Origin: Candidatus Zixiibacteriota bacterium | Lineage (GTDB): Bacteria > Zixibacteria > MSB-5A5 > GN15 > FEB-12 | Reading direction: 5' to 3' | NCBI GenBank assembly: GCA_022571845.1 | Contig: JACZXB010000002.1 | Span: 107,979 to 171,978, forward strand | DNA length: 64,000 bases | Part shown: piece by piece, positions 8,564-18,096 of the stretch | Position numbering within the stretch: position 1 is the stretch's first letter | Layout of the letters: the number at the start of each line of letters is the position of its first letter | Position numbers and translations under genes: made by a program | The notes under the pieces: generated by a model | Database searches by the model: none | What the model saw: the letters and a program-made list of their open reading frames with translations, nothing else | Told to the model about the DNA's origin: nothing

Positions 8564-10396
8564 ATGCCAAAAACTGAATCGCCGCTTCAAAAGAAACTGC
8601 AAACTCTGCCCAATGCCACGGGAGTCTATATGTTCAAAGACTCATCGGGTAAATATATTTATATCGGTAAAGCCAAAGTTCTAAAAAACAGAGTGCGCAG
8701 TTATTTTGGTGCAAACAAACTGGCTGACCCAAAATCTGCCCGGATAGTCGCCAAAACCACAGATATTGAATTGTTAGTAACTGACAGCGAAGTTGAGGCA
8801 TTAATTCTTGAAGCCAACTTAGTCCGTCAGCACAAACCGCGTTACAATGTAGATCTCAAAGATGACAAGCACTTTCCCTATATCAAAGTCACCACTTACG
8901 AGCCGTTCCCGCGCATCTTAGTAGTGCGCAAAATCGAAAAAGACAATGCCCGTTATTTTGGGCCGTTTACATCGGCCAAGGGGATGCACAAAACTATCGA
9001 GTTCTTAAGACGTCTTTTCAAAATCCGAACCTGTAATCTCGTTATCCCTCCTCCCAAAGGACGCCAGTATAAAGTCTGCCTCGACTATCATATCAAACGT
9101 TGTAAAGGTCCCTGTGAAGCTTTTCAAACAGTCGAAGATTACAAAGAAAACATACATGCCGTGCTGATGATTCTTTCGGGCAAGTCCAAAAAAGTAATTG
9201 AAAATCTTCAGAGTAAAATGGAAGAAGCCTCAGAACAGCTGGAATACGAAGAAGCCGCACTCATCCGTGACCAGATTGAAGCAATTGAGTCGGTTATGGT
9301 TAAGCAGAAAGTCGATGTCGGCAGCGGTGTTGACCGTGATATCATAGCACTGGCGCGCGAAGGTCGCTTAGCCGTAGCAGCAGTACTGCAGCTGCGCGAA
9401 GGCATCTTAATTGGCAGGCAGGATTTTCAGTTGACTGCTGAAGCCGATGAGACAGACGAAGCGATAGTCGATACGTTTTTGACACAGTATTACAGCCACC
9501 AGCCGAATCTGCCCAAAGAAATTTATCTGCCAATCAAAGTCGAAAACCTCAAACTGATTAACGCCTGGCTCAACCAGCAGAAGGGGAGCAAAATCAATAT
9601 CGTCATTCCGCAAAAAGGGGAGAAAGTCCGGCTGGTAGAACTTGCCGCACAAAACGCCCGTCTTTTGCTCGATGATTTACTTATTCAAAAACGTCAGCAG
9701 TCCGAGCGCACCAGCAAAATGGTGACCAGCTTAAAGAAAGAACTAAGTCTGTCTGAGTCTCCGCGGCGCATTGCCTGTTTTGATATTTCCAACACCGGCG
9801 AGACCGATGCCGTCGGTTCCTGCGTTTATTTTGAAAACGGCAGGCCGAAAAAGAAAGAGTACCGGCATTTCAAAATTAAAGGCGTCAAAGGGCAGGATGA
9901 TTACAGAATGATGCGCGAAGTTGTCGGCCGCTATTTTTTTCGCATTAAGAAAGAAGCTGCGCTTCCGCCTGATTTGTTAGTTATCGATGGCGGTAAAGGC
10001 CAGCTGTCATCTGTCATCAAAGAACTACGTTATCTCGGCTTCGATAAGCAGCCGGTTGTATCATTGGCCAAGCGCTTGGAGGAAGTCTTTGTGCCGGGCG
10101 CTTCGGATTCGATTACAATCAGCCGAACATCGCCCGCTTTGATGCTCCTAAAACAACTTCGTGATGAAGCCCACCGCTTTGCTGTTTCTTACAACCGCAA
10201 AGTTCGCAGCAAACGTACGATTAAATCCGAACTGGACAAAATCCCAGGTGTCGGCCCGTCAAAAAAACATGCGCTGTTAAAACAATTCGGCTCGGTCAAA
10301 AGAATCAAAGCCGCCACGCCGGAACAGATAGCCGAGCTAAACGGCATAAACATAAAACTGGCTAATGCGATATTGAGCAGTTTGAATGGAGTGTAA
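8564..10396 (+). CDS. uvrC: Excinuclease ABC subunit C
   Basis: GIY-YIG N-terminus (GVYMFKDSSGKYIYIGKAKVLKNRVRSYF), C-terminal HhH. Confidence 0.97.
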   Translation: MPKTESPLQKKLQTLPNATGVYMFKDSSGKYIYIGKAKVLKNRVRSYFGANKLADPKSARIVAKTTDIELLVTDSEVEALILEANLVRQHKPRYNVDLKDDKHFPYIKVTTYEPFPRILVVRKIEKDNARYFGPFTSAKGMHKTIEFLRRLFKIRTCNLVIPPPKGRQYKVCLDYHIKRCKGPCEAFQTVEDYKENIHAVLMILSGKSKKVIENLQSKMEEASEQLEYEEAALIRDQIEAIESVMVKQKVDVGSGVDRDIIALAREGRLAVAAVLQLREGILIGRQDFQLTAEADETDEAIVDTFLTQYYSHQPNLPKEIYLPIKVENLKLINAWLNQQKGSKINIVIPQKGEKVRLVELAAQNARLLLDDLLIQKRQQSERTSKMVTSLKKELSLSESPRRIACFDISNTGETDAVGSCVYFENGRPKKKEYRHFKIKGVKGQDDYRMMREVVGRYFFRIKKEAALPPDLLVIDGGKGQLSSVIKELRYLGFDKQPVVSLAKRLEEVFVPGASDSITISRTSPALMLLKQLRDEAHRFAVSYNRKVRSKRTIKSELDKIPGVGPSKKHALLKQFGSVKRIKAATPEQIAELNGINIKLANAILSSLNGV

Positions 10397-10661
10397 TGGT
10401 GCCCAAATTTGCCTAAATGAAGAGCAAGAGAAGTTTAAAATATGACAAAATTCAAGCAAGATAAATCCCTTAAATAAAAATGAACGAAAAATCGCTTTAC
10501 TTACTTTTATTGAAAGGGAATATCTATAGTGATAAAAACTATATTATCATAGCATGTGATATTTAGTATAAACCCAGAGAGGAGTTTTTATCGAGGACCT
10601 ATTAATATATTGTAATATCGTCTTTTTCTTAGTAATCTTATTTTCGAAAACGAAATCACAA

Positions 10662-11486
10662 TTGACAGTTAAAACGATAGTCTTTCTTTGGGCCGTAATA
10701 AATGTACTGGCTTTCTACTACTCCTTTGCCATGCTAGGTGGAACAGATCCATTCATAAAAATTTACGGTTATAAGGTGCCGTTTTATTGGACAATTGTTT
10801 TTTCTTTTATCGTAATGATCCTGCTCGAGTCAAAGGGTCCTTTACTGCCACTTCGATACTTAATCGCATTTGCAGTAGTTGCAGGAATGGCTCTGCTTGT
10901 CCACGTTCCCGCAATTCCTGCGCTCGCTTATAAGTCTGAAACAGAAATTACAAGAATGGTATACGTAAGTCTTTTTGTTGTGCCATTTCAAGTAGGCGTT
11001 TTGGCACCGTTAACGGCATTTACAGGTGAACAAAAGAGCGCGTTCAACAGATTATTCCAATTGTCAAACGAGCAATTTAAGAAGGAAAAAAAGTCTATCA
11101 TAATTGGTGTCGTGTTGTGGGCACTAATTCTTTTAGTAGGGAATATTCCAATTCATGGTAAGATCATTGAACTCAGTGTCATCATACCTATTGAAGCATT
11201 TGCAAAATGGTTTGCTATACATAGTTTTTTCTTTGTGCTTATTGACCACTTCATATTCATTGGGTTTGCTAAATTTATTCTCGACAATCTATTCAAAGAA
11301 GAAGAGACAAGTATGCTTGAAATTATTCTCTATGCTGGTCTCTTAGCGGGCTTTCACTACAATTATCAAGTTGGAGAGATTATTCGGACGTTCCTTTTTG
11401 GTTTAACTTTTGCTTACTTGTATATTAGAACGAGGACATTGATCTACGGAATTGCTTTGGCCACCTTCATGTTTGTATTTATGTAA
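10662..11486 (+). CDS. Polytopic membrane protein, possibly CPBP-like
   Basis: Many TM segments; LLAGFHYNYQVGEIIRTFLFGLTFAYLYIRTRTLIYGIALA weakly resembles a CPBP C-terminal motif; canonical start uncertain. Confidence 0.5.
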   Translation: MTVKTIVFLWAVINVLAFYYSFAMLGGTDPFIKIYGYKVPFYWTIVFSFIVMILLESKGPLLPLRYLIAFAVVAGMALLVHVPAIPALAYKSETEITRMVYVSLFVVPFQVGVLAPLTAFTGEQKSAFNRLFQLSNEQFKKEKKSIIIGVVLWALILLVGNIPIHGKIIELSVIIPIEAFAKWFAIHSFFFVLIDHFIFIGFAKFILDNLFKEEETSMLEIILYAGLLAGFHYNYQVGEIIRTFLFGLTFAYLYIRTRTLIYGIALATFMFVFM

Positions 11487-11501
11487 GTATTTCGGAGGTG
11501 A

Positions 11502-11530
11502 ACGCCTAAGGCGGGTCCTCATCTGCCCCA
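11502..11530. repeat. Repeat family R5, inverted partial copy
   Basis: cctaaggcgggtcctcatctgcccca is the reverse complement of ggggcagatgaggac(a/c)cgcc. Confidence 0.6.
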
Positions 11531-11715
11531 TCTTGAAACCAAGTGCTCGTATCACCGGCTGGATTCCAAGTCAAGCTTGGAATGACGAAGAAAGATGGAT
11601 TCCCGCCTATCCCTCGAGTACTCGGGACTAAAGCGCGGGAATGACAAAAGGGGGGAACGACGAATGTGAAAATCTATTAGTTGCGCAGGCCCCGCAATTA
11701 CATTTATTGCCATTT

Positions 11716-12927
11716 ATGCAAGAACAGACGCAAACGCTCACTGTCTCAGCCCTTACTAAGATGATCAAGACGACTCTTGAGGGTTCTTTCTCCGGTCTCT
11801 GTATCGAAGGTGAAATCTCAAACTTTCATCATCATCATTCTTCGGGACATAGATATTTTAGCCTCAAAGATGACAAAGCAGTATTGCGCGTGGCCATGTG
11901 GCGGCCCTTCGGGCAGCAGTTGCAGTTTGAACCCGAAGACGGACAGCAGGTATTAGCATTCGGCGATATTTCTTTGTATGAGAAACGGGGAGAGTACCAG
12001 CTAATCTGTCGCAAACTGGTGCCGGTAGGAGTCGGGCCGCTGGAACTGGCTTACCGTCAGCTGTTTGAAAAACTATCGGCTGAAGGACTTTTCGATGAAG
12101 AGCACAAACAGCCAATTCCGGAATATGCCAGTCGTATCGGAATTGTAACTTCACCAACCGGTGCGGCAATCCGCGACATAATTCAAATCGCACAGCGCAG
12201 AAATCGGGCCGTAGAGTTAGTTATATATCCGACAGCTGTGCAGGGAGACGGGGCCGAGGACAGTATTGCAGAGGGTATAGAATATTTCAATGAACAGAAC
12301 AATGTTGATTTGATAATCACCGGTCGCGGCGGCGGTTCGCTTGAAGACCTCTGGTGTTTCAATACTGAAAAAGTTGTCAGGGCGATATTTGATTCAGAGA
12401 TTCCGGTAATTTCAGCAGTCGGCCATGAAATAGATATCACTCTGTCAGATTTGGCGGCAGACCTGCGGGCGCCTACTCCCTCTGCCGCGGCAGAATTGGC
12501 GGTCTGGTCCAGAGAAGAATATATCTCGAAGATTCAGGGACTAATAGCGCAGCTGACTACGTATCTGGAAAGACAGGCCGGCTCGGCCAGAGATTTTCTG
12601 TCAGCGCTGTTCAGCCGTCCGGTTTTGTCCCGGCCGCTTGAACTTGTTTATGAACGACAGCAGAATATCGACAATCTCTTGCGTCTCTTAAACAGCTCCG
12701 GAAAAAACCTTTTTGAAATGTACAAAAACCGTCTATCTTTGGGGCTGTCAAGGCTGGAGGCTTTGTCACCGGTGAAAGTTCTGGCCAGGGGGTATTCGGT
12801 AAGTTCGTTATTGCCCTCAAACGAAGTGATTAAATCAATCAAAGATGTCAAAACCGGAGACAGCATGCAGACCAGACTGAAAGACGGACAGATAATTTCA
12901 AATATCGAAAAAATTAGCAGGAATTAG
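11716..12927 (+). CDS. xseA: Exodeoxyribonuclease VII large subunit
   Basis: LTVSALTKMIKTTLEGSFSGLCIEGEISNF; ITGRGGGSLEDLWCFN; the ORF-track start at 11641 runs into repeat sequence. Confidence 0.95.
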   Translation: MQEQTQTLTVSALTKMIKTTLEGSFSGLCIEGEISNFHHHHSSGHRYFSLKDDKAVLRVAMWRPFGQQLQFEPEDGQQVLAFGDISLYEKRGEYQLICRKLVPVGVGPLELAYRQLFEKLSAEGLFDEEHKQPIPEYASRIGIVTSPTGAAIRDIIQIAQRRNRAVELVIYPTAVQGDGAEDSIAEGIEYFNEQNNVDLIITGRGGGSLEDLWCFNTEKVVRAIFDSEIPVISAVGHEIDITLSDLAADLRAPTPSAAAELAVWSREEYISKIQGLIAQLTTYLERQAGSARDFLSALFSRPVLSRPLELVYERQQNIDNLLRLLNSSGKNLFEMYKNRLSLGLSRLEALSPVKVLARGYSVSSLLPSNEVIKSIKDVKTGDSMQTRLKDGQIISNIEKISRN

Positions 12928-12931
12928 CAAC

Positions 12932-13186
12932 ATGCCGCCCAAAAAAAAGTATAAAGACTTTGAGACTGCTTTGGAAAGACTCGAAGAAATCACCGAGTCA
13001 ATGGAATCTGGCGACAGTACTCTCGAAGAGTCAATAGACCTCTATACGGAGGGACTGGAGATTGCCAAATATTGTAACAGCAAACTGGCCGAAGCAGAGA
13101 AGAAGATAAAGATAATTAAGGAAAAAGGCGGCGCGCTGGTTGAACTCAGTTTTGAATCTTCCGGGGATGACAGTGAAATCGACTGA
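12932..13186 (+). CDS. xseB: Exodeoxyribonuclease VII small subunit
   Basis: FETALERLEEITESMESGDSTLEESIDLYTEG. Confidence 0.95.
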   Translation: MPPKKKYKDFETALERLEEITESMESGDSTLEESIDLYTEGLEIAKYCNSKLAEAEKKIKIIKEKGGALVELSFESSGDDSEID

Positions 13187-14060
13187 ACTTCTGAATATTA
13201 AAGATTATTTAGGCGAAAAGCGTAAGTTAGTCGACGAATTGCTCAGCCGGTATATTCCCTCTGCGTCTGAAGAACCCAGGACGCTGCACGCCGCTATGCG
13301 CTATTCGGTCATGGCGGGGGGCAAGAGAATCAGGCCGATACTGGCCCTGGCAACATATGAACAGTTCCGGCCCGACAGTTCTGAGACAGACAGCTCTATT
13401 GGCTACATTATGGCCGGACTTGAAATGATTCACACTTATTCACTTATCCACGATGACCTGCCCTGCATGGATGATGATGACCTTCGCCGCGGCCAGCCCA
13501 CTTGCCACAAAAAATTTGGAATTGCCACTGCCGTATTGGCCGGAGATGCCCTGCACGATATAGCTTTTGACCTGATGGCCCGCTCAGGCCACACAGAAAT
13601 TGTCAGAGAATTAGCGCAGGCTATCGGCACCATGGGTATGATAGGCGGGCAGATAGCCGATGTTGAGGCCGAAGGCCGTGAAGTCAGCAAAGCTGAAATA
13701 ATCAAAATTCACAGCTGCAAGACCGGCAGCCTGATTCGCTGTTCAGTGCGGGTGGGCGCGATTCTGGCTGGCGCTGAGAGGTCGACTTTTGAATCATTAT
13801 CTCAATATGGCGAGAAAATCGGCCTTGCTTTTCAAATCATAGATGACATTCTTGACGTCGAAGGCAGCCAGGAACTGCTGGGGAAAAAAGTGGGGGCTGA
13901 TAATATCAAAGGAAAAGCCACTTATCCGGGCGTTGTCGGCCTGGAGCAGGCCAAAAAAGATGCTGACCTTTTAATTGACGAAGCGATTGAATTGTTAGAT
14001 GATTATGATGACAACATGCTTAAACATATCGCACTGTTTATAGGCCAAAGGGAAAGCTGA
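13167..14060 (+). CDS. ispA: Polyprenyl (farnesyl/geranylgeranyl) diphosphate synthase
   Basis: DDLPCMDDDD first Asp-rich motif; IIDDILD second; internal start preferred over 13140. Confidence 0.93.
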   Translation: MTVKSTELLNIKDYLGEKRKLVDELLSRYIPSASEEPRTLHAAMRYSVMAGGKRIRPILALATYEQFRPDSSETDSSIGYIMAGLEMIHTYSLIHDDLPCMDDDDLRRGQPTCHKKFGIATAVLAGDALHDIAFDLMARSGHTEIVRELAQAIGTMGMIGGQIADVEAEGREVSKAEIIKIHSCKTGSLIRCSVRVGAILAGAERSTFESLSQYGEKIGLAFQIIDDILDVEGSQELLGKKVGADNIKGKATYPGVVGLEQAKKDADLLIDEAIELLDDYDDNMLKHIALFIGQRES

Positions 14061-14065
14061 AACTT

Positions 14066-16072
14066 ATGGAAGAGACCCAGATGAAATATTTGTCCAAAAT
14101 CGACTCTCCGGTTGATCTGAAAAAGCTGTCAGTTGAAGAATTAGGGGAACTGGCTACAGAAATCAGACAGGAGTTGCTATCGGCTTTGTGTGAAACCGGC
14201 GGCCACTTGGCTTCGAATCTTGGGGCGGTCGAGCTTACCTTAGCTCTGCATTATGTCTTTGATGCTCCGACAGATAAAATAATCTGGGACGTCAGCCATC
14301 AGACTTATACCCATAAAATGATTACCGGCAGACGCGACAGGATAAGAACACTGCGCCAGTATCACGGTCTGGCCGGATATGCCCGGCAAGTAGAATCTGA
14401 GTACGACCCCTACGGCGCGGCGCATGCTTCGACCTCGATTTCAGCATCGCTTGGCTTTGCAGTCGCCAGAGACCTGGCCGGCCAGAATCATAATGTTATC
14501 GCTGTAATAGGCGATGGGGCCATGACAGGCGGTCTGGCATTTGAGGGACTCAATAATGCCGGCAGCTTGAAGAAAAATCTGCTGGTGATTCTAAATGACA
14601 ATACCTGGTCGATTTCCAAAAACGTTGGCGCTATTTCGAAATATCTGACGAATATCACGTCGGACGAAAGATTTAACAAACTCCGCGATGAAATTTGGGA
14701 GTTGACCGGCAGGTTCAAGCGCCGCGACAAAATCCGTAAAGCTATTTCAAATATTGAAGATTCAATCAAGGGCTTTTTAGTGCCCGGAATGTTATTCCAG
14801 AAACTCGGCTTTAATTATTTTGGTCCGATAGACGGTCACTGTCTGCCGACTTTGATAAAAACTCTGGAGCAGCTTAAAAACCTGCGGGGTCCGGTGATGC
14901 TGCATATTGCTACTGTCAAAGGCAAAGGTTTTGCTCCCGCCGAGGGGGATGCTCACTCGTACCACGGGATTGGCAAGTTTGATAAAGTTACCGGTAAAGC
15001 AGCCTCAAAATCAGGTCTGCCGGCCTACACCAAAGTTTTCGGCAGTACTATGATAGAGCTGGGGCACAAGGATGAAAAAGTTGTGGCAATCACCGCCGCT
15101 ATGCCAGCGGGAACAGGCCTGGTAGGTTTTGCCAAAGAGTTTCCGGAGCGGTTTTTCGATGTCGGCATCGCCGAATGCCATGCCGGTTGCTTCGCGGCCG
15201 GACTGGCCAGCGACGGCCAAAAACCATACCTTACAATATATTCGACATTTCTGCAAAGAGCCTACGATCCGCTTATTCATGATATCACTCTTCAAAGCCA
15301 GAAAGTTGTCATTTGCATGGATAGAGCCGGACTTGTCGGAAATGATGGCCCCACCCACCATGGCGTTTTTGATATCGCCTATCTTTCGGTAATACCAAAT
15401 ATAACTTTCGCCGTTCCAAAAGACGGCAACGAGCTCAGGTCAATGCTCCATTGGACTGTTGATAACAAGCTCGAAACGTCTGTTGCCATAAGATATCCCA
15501 GAGACAGTGTCCCTACTGAAATGACCACAGAGATTAAGCAAATCGAATGGGGAACCTGGGAAACGCTTACGCCGGCGAGTGATATTACTATTTTGGCATG
15601 CGGACCAATGGTAACCGAAGCTTTAAGAGCTATCGATATTCTGGCGGAACACGGCTATAATGTGGCGGTAGTCAATGCTCGTTTTATCAAGCCATTAGAT
15701 TACAAGACTCTCGATAGAGTTCGTGATAATTCCCGGACTATTTTTACGATCGAAGAAGCTCAGCTTCGGGGAGGATTCGGGGAAGCAGTCGGAAGTTACC
15801 TGCTGCGCTCAGGCTGGAAGGGCACTTTCAAAAACATTGGTCTTTCTGACCGCTATGTTACTCACGGAAGTCGCGCAGAATTACTTGATGAAGTTGGTCT
15901 TGATGCCAAGGGATTAGCTCAGACCCTAGGTGTTGCGATTGAAGCCAGTGAATCCGGCAAAAAAACTCCGGGCCTGTTCCAAAAACTCCGTTTTCGCAGG
16001 TCACCGGAGCTAAAGCAAAAAGTCGTCGGGGCAGAGACATCCCGGAGCATTTATACTTCCAAAGAGGGATAG
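14066..16072 (+). CDS. dxs: 1-deoxy-D-xylulose-5-phosphate synthase
   Basis: GDGAMTGGLAFEGLNNAG TPP motif; full length. Confidence 0.97.
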   Translation: MEETQMKYLSKIDSPVDLKKLSVEELGELATEIRQELLSALCETGGHLASNLGAVELTLALHYVFDAPTDKIIWDVSHQTYTHKMITGRRDRIRTLRQYHGLAGYARQVESEYDPYGAAHASTSISASLGFAVARDLAGQNHNVIAVIGDGAMTGGLAFEGLNNAGSLKKNLLVILNDNTWSISKNVGAISKYLTNITSDERFNKLRDEIWELTGRFKRRDKIRKAISNIEDSIKGFLVPGMLFQKLGFNYFGPIDGHCLPTLIKTLEQLKNLRGPVMLHIATVKGKGFAPAEGDAHSYHGIGKFDKVTGKAASKSGLPAYTKVFGSTMIELGHKDEKVVAITAAMPAGTGLVGFAKEFPERFFDVGIAECHAGCFAAGLASDGQKPYLTIYSTFLQRAYDPLIHDITLQSQKVVICMDRAGLVGNDGPTHHGVFDIAYLSVIPNITFAVPKDGNELRSMLHWTVDNKLETSVAIRYPRDSVPTEMTTEIKQIEWGTWETLTPASDITILACGPMVTEALRAIDILAEHGYNVAVVNARFIKPLDYKTLDRVRDNSRTIFTIEEAQLRGGFGEAVGSYLLRSGWKGTFKNIGLSDRYVTHGSRAELLDEVGLDAKGLAQTLGVAIEASESGKKTPGLFQKLRFRRSPELKQKVVGAETSRSIYTSKEG

Positions 16073-16081
16073 CGAATTGTT

Positions 16082-16942
16082 ATGCGCTTCGGGCTGGTAG
16101 CCAATTTACAGCGGGAAGGCACTAAGCAAGCTGTCAGTGATTTTCTTGACTGGTCTAAGCAGTCGGGAACAGAGATTTTCCTATGGGACGGCCTGAAAGA
16201 AATCGCGCCCGGCCAATCTTATTGTTCGTTTGAAAAACTCTCTGAGAAGTGTGATGTGCTGGTTTCAATGGGCGGCGATGGCACTCTGATTCATTCTGCC
16301 AGGGCGGTGGGAGATAGAAAGACCAAACTGCTGGGTGTTAATGTCGGCTCACTCGGATTTCTGACACTGATTACGCCGCAATCGATGATTCCCTGCTTGG
16401 ACAGAATAGTCAAAGGGGATTACAGCGTGGAAGAGCGCATGGCCTTGACAGTAAATATAGAGCGAACTGGCGAAACTTTTAATGCTCTTAATGAAGCGGT
16501 CGTAGATAACGGGCCTATCGGCCGTATGATTGATATCCGGCTGCAGGTCAATGGAGAAGATATCGTTAACTACCGCTGTGACGGCCTGATTATCGCCACT
16601 CCCACTGGTTCGACAGCTTACTCGCTGGCTTCCGGCGGCCCGATTCTGCATCCGACAATGGAGGCAATAATCGCTTCGCCTATTTCTGCATTTTCTCTGA
16701 CGACGCGGCCGATGATTTTCAGGGCCGACGATGCTCTGGTGCTGAAAGTAAGGTCGCAGCACAAAGTTGCCTCTTTGACAGTGGACGGGCAGGTGATGAG
16801 AGAACTTTTAGACGGTGATGTTGTTTCAATCAGGCGGGCAGATTTTGCCTACCAGTTTATTTCCTTTGAGGAAAATTCCTTTTATCGTGTCTGCCGGTCG
16901 AAACTGCACTGGGGGGTGTTACCTTCGGGAGACTCGGATTAA
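16082..16942 (+). CDS. nadK: NAD kinase
   Basis: VSMGGDGTLIHSAR; CDGLIIATPTGSTAYSLASGGPI. Confidence 0.96.
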   Translation: MRFGLVANLQREGTKQAVSDFLDWSKQSGTEIFLWDGLKEIAPGQSYCSFEKLSEKCDVLVSMGGDGTLIHSARAVGDRKTKLLGVNVGSLGFLTLITPQSMIPCLDRIVKGDYSVEERMALTVNIERTGETFNALNEAVVDNGPIGRMIDIRLQVNGEDIVNYRCDGLIIATPTGSTAYSLASGGPILHPTMEAIIASPISAFSLTTRPMIFRADDALVLKVRSQHKVASLTVDGQVMRELLDGDVVSIRRADFAYQFISFEENSFYRVCRSKLHWGVLPSGDSD

Positions 16943-16988
16943 ATTCAAATTGCAGTTTTGTTCAGGATGCTCTAAATTATGTTAAAGA

Positions 16989-17017
16989 GTAGGGCAGAAC
17001 CCTTTAGCGGTTCTGCC
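16989..17017 (+). repeat. REP element copy 4, just upstream of tRNA-Gly
   Basis: gtagggcagaaccctttagcggttctgcc. Confidence 0.9.
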
Positions 17018-17025
17018 AGATATAT

Positions 17026-17098
17026 GCGGGAGTAACTCAGTTGGTAGAGTCACAGCCTTCCAAGCTGTTGGTCGCGAGTTCGAGCCTCGTCTCCCGCT
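17026..17098 (+). tRNA. tRNA-Gly(TCC)
   Basis: Acceptor GCGGGAG/CTCCCGC; anticodon stem ACAGC-CTTCCAA-GCTGT; GTTCGAG T-loop. Confidence 0.95.
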
Positions 17099-17101
17099 TT
17101 T
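17065..17101. repeat. 37-bp direct repeat = tRNA-Gly 3' part, proximal copy
   Basis: CTGTTGGTCGCGAGTTCGAGCCTCGTCTCCCGCTTTT, identical to 18031-18067. Confidence 0.95.
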
Positions 17102-17132
17102 TTAATTTTCTTGGTTCTCAAGGAGTTGGTTA

Positions 17133-17396
17133 ATGACCATTTTCTATAAAGCTTTATTCTTTGTTTCCCCCTTATGGCTTATTTCATTTTTATTCTTTCT
17201 AGAAACAGTTGATATCGGTATCTTAGTATTTCTTGCATTACCAGGAATTTTTGTGAGCATGATTATTAGTGGAAACGTACACTATCACAGCATGCCTCTC
17301 GTTTTAATAGCCAATATTCTTATTGATTACTTATTGGTTCTATCCGTGCTCTATTTTCGACGAGAGAGAGCTAAAAGAAAAACAATTCTTCTTTGA
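17133..17396 (+). CDS. Small hydrophobic protein
   Basis: 87 aa, predicted TM segments, no family recognised. Confidence 0.4.
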   Translation: MTIFYKALFFVSPLWLISFLFFLETVDIGILVFLALPGIFVSMIISGNVHYHSMPLVLIANILIDYLLVLSVLYFRRERAKRKTILL

Positions 17397-17421
17397 AAAA
17401 GTGAATAGTGAATAGTAAACC

Positions 17422-17453
17422 GTAGGGCACCATGGCCCTTTAGCGGTTCTGCC
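17422..17453 (+). repeat. REP element copy 5 (variant), upstream of RAYT
   Basis: gtagggcaccatggccctttagcggttctgcc. Confidence 0.8.
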
Positions 17454-17474
17454 ATCATTTGAGATAAGTAAATC

Positions 17475-17933
17475 ATGTCGAAACTAATTAGACATTATTC
17501 GCCGGGGCAAATCTATTTTATAACCTCTGTAACTCATAATAGAGAAAGAATCCTCGTAGAAAATAGTGATATGTTTTGGGCAGGTATAGAAAAAGTAAAA
17601 AAAGACACTTCATTTGAATTGAGTGCCTGGGTGATAATGCCGGACCACTTTCACTTTGTGCTGGATCCGCTGGAGTCAGACTTATCCTCAGTTATGAAGC
17701 GCATTAAGCTGGCATTCGCTTATCGATTCAGAAAATCCAAAGGTCTTTATCGTGGTAAAGTCTGGCAAAGCCGCTTTTGGGATCACATTATTCGTGACGA
17801 TAATGACCTCAGCAGACATTTGGATTATATACACTATAATCCCGTCAAGCATGGCTTAGTGAGTAGCCCATTTGATTGGGAGCTGTCTTCAATTCATGGA
17901 TTTCTGAAGAGGGGACAGTATGAGTCCGATTAG
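17475..17933 (+). mobile_element. REP-associated tyrosine transposase (RAYT; Y1 transposase/IS200-like fold), truncated by an in-frame TAG
   Basis: PDHFHFVL (HUH) and HLDYIHYNPVKHGLV (catalytic Tyr region); flanked by inverted REPs; conserved in-frame tail continues to a TAG at 17976-17978. Confidence 0.92.
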
Positions 17934-17996
17934 GGGACTCGTAAAGCTCCAATTTTTGAAGGAAATTTTGGTGAGTAGGTTTTGGTCGTTATTTAT

Positions 17997-18025
17997 GGCA
18001 GAACCACTAAAGGGTTCTGCCCTAC
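17997..18025 (-). repeat. REP element copy 6, downstream of RAYT
   Basis: ggcagaaccactaaagggttctgccctac. Confidence 0.9.
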
Positions 18026-18030
18026 GTATT

Positions 18031-18067
18031 CTGTTGGTCGCGAGTTCGAGCCTCGTCTCCCGCTTTT
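18031..18067. repeat. 37-bp direct repeat = tRNA-Gly 3' part, distal copy (tRNA fragment)
   Basis: Identical 37 bp to 17065-17101; no 5' tRNA half present. Confidence 0.95.
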
Positions 18068-18096
18068 ATTTAATGCGCAGAATCGTTGGGTTTACT

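Noticed and set aside
11641-11715. N-terminal extension of XseA (MTKGGNDECENLLVAQ...)
   Set aside because: Begins in a 'gggaatgacaaaa' repeat-like sequence; the conserved XseA start region begins at about 11716.
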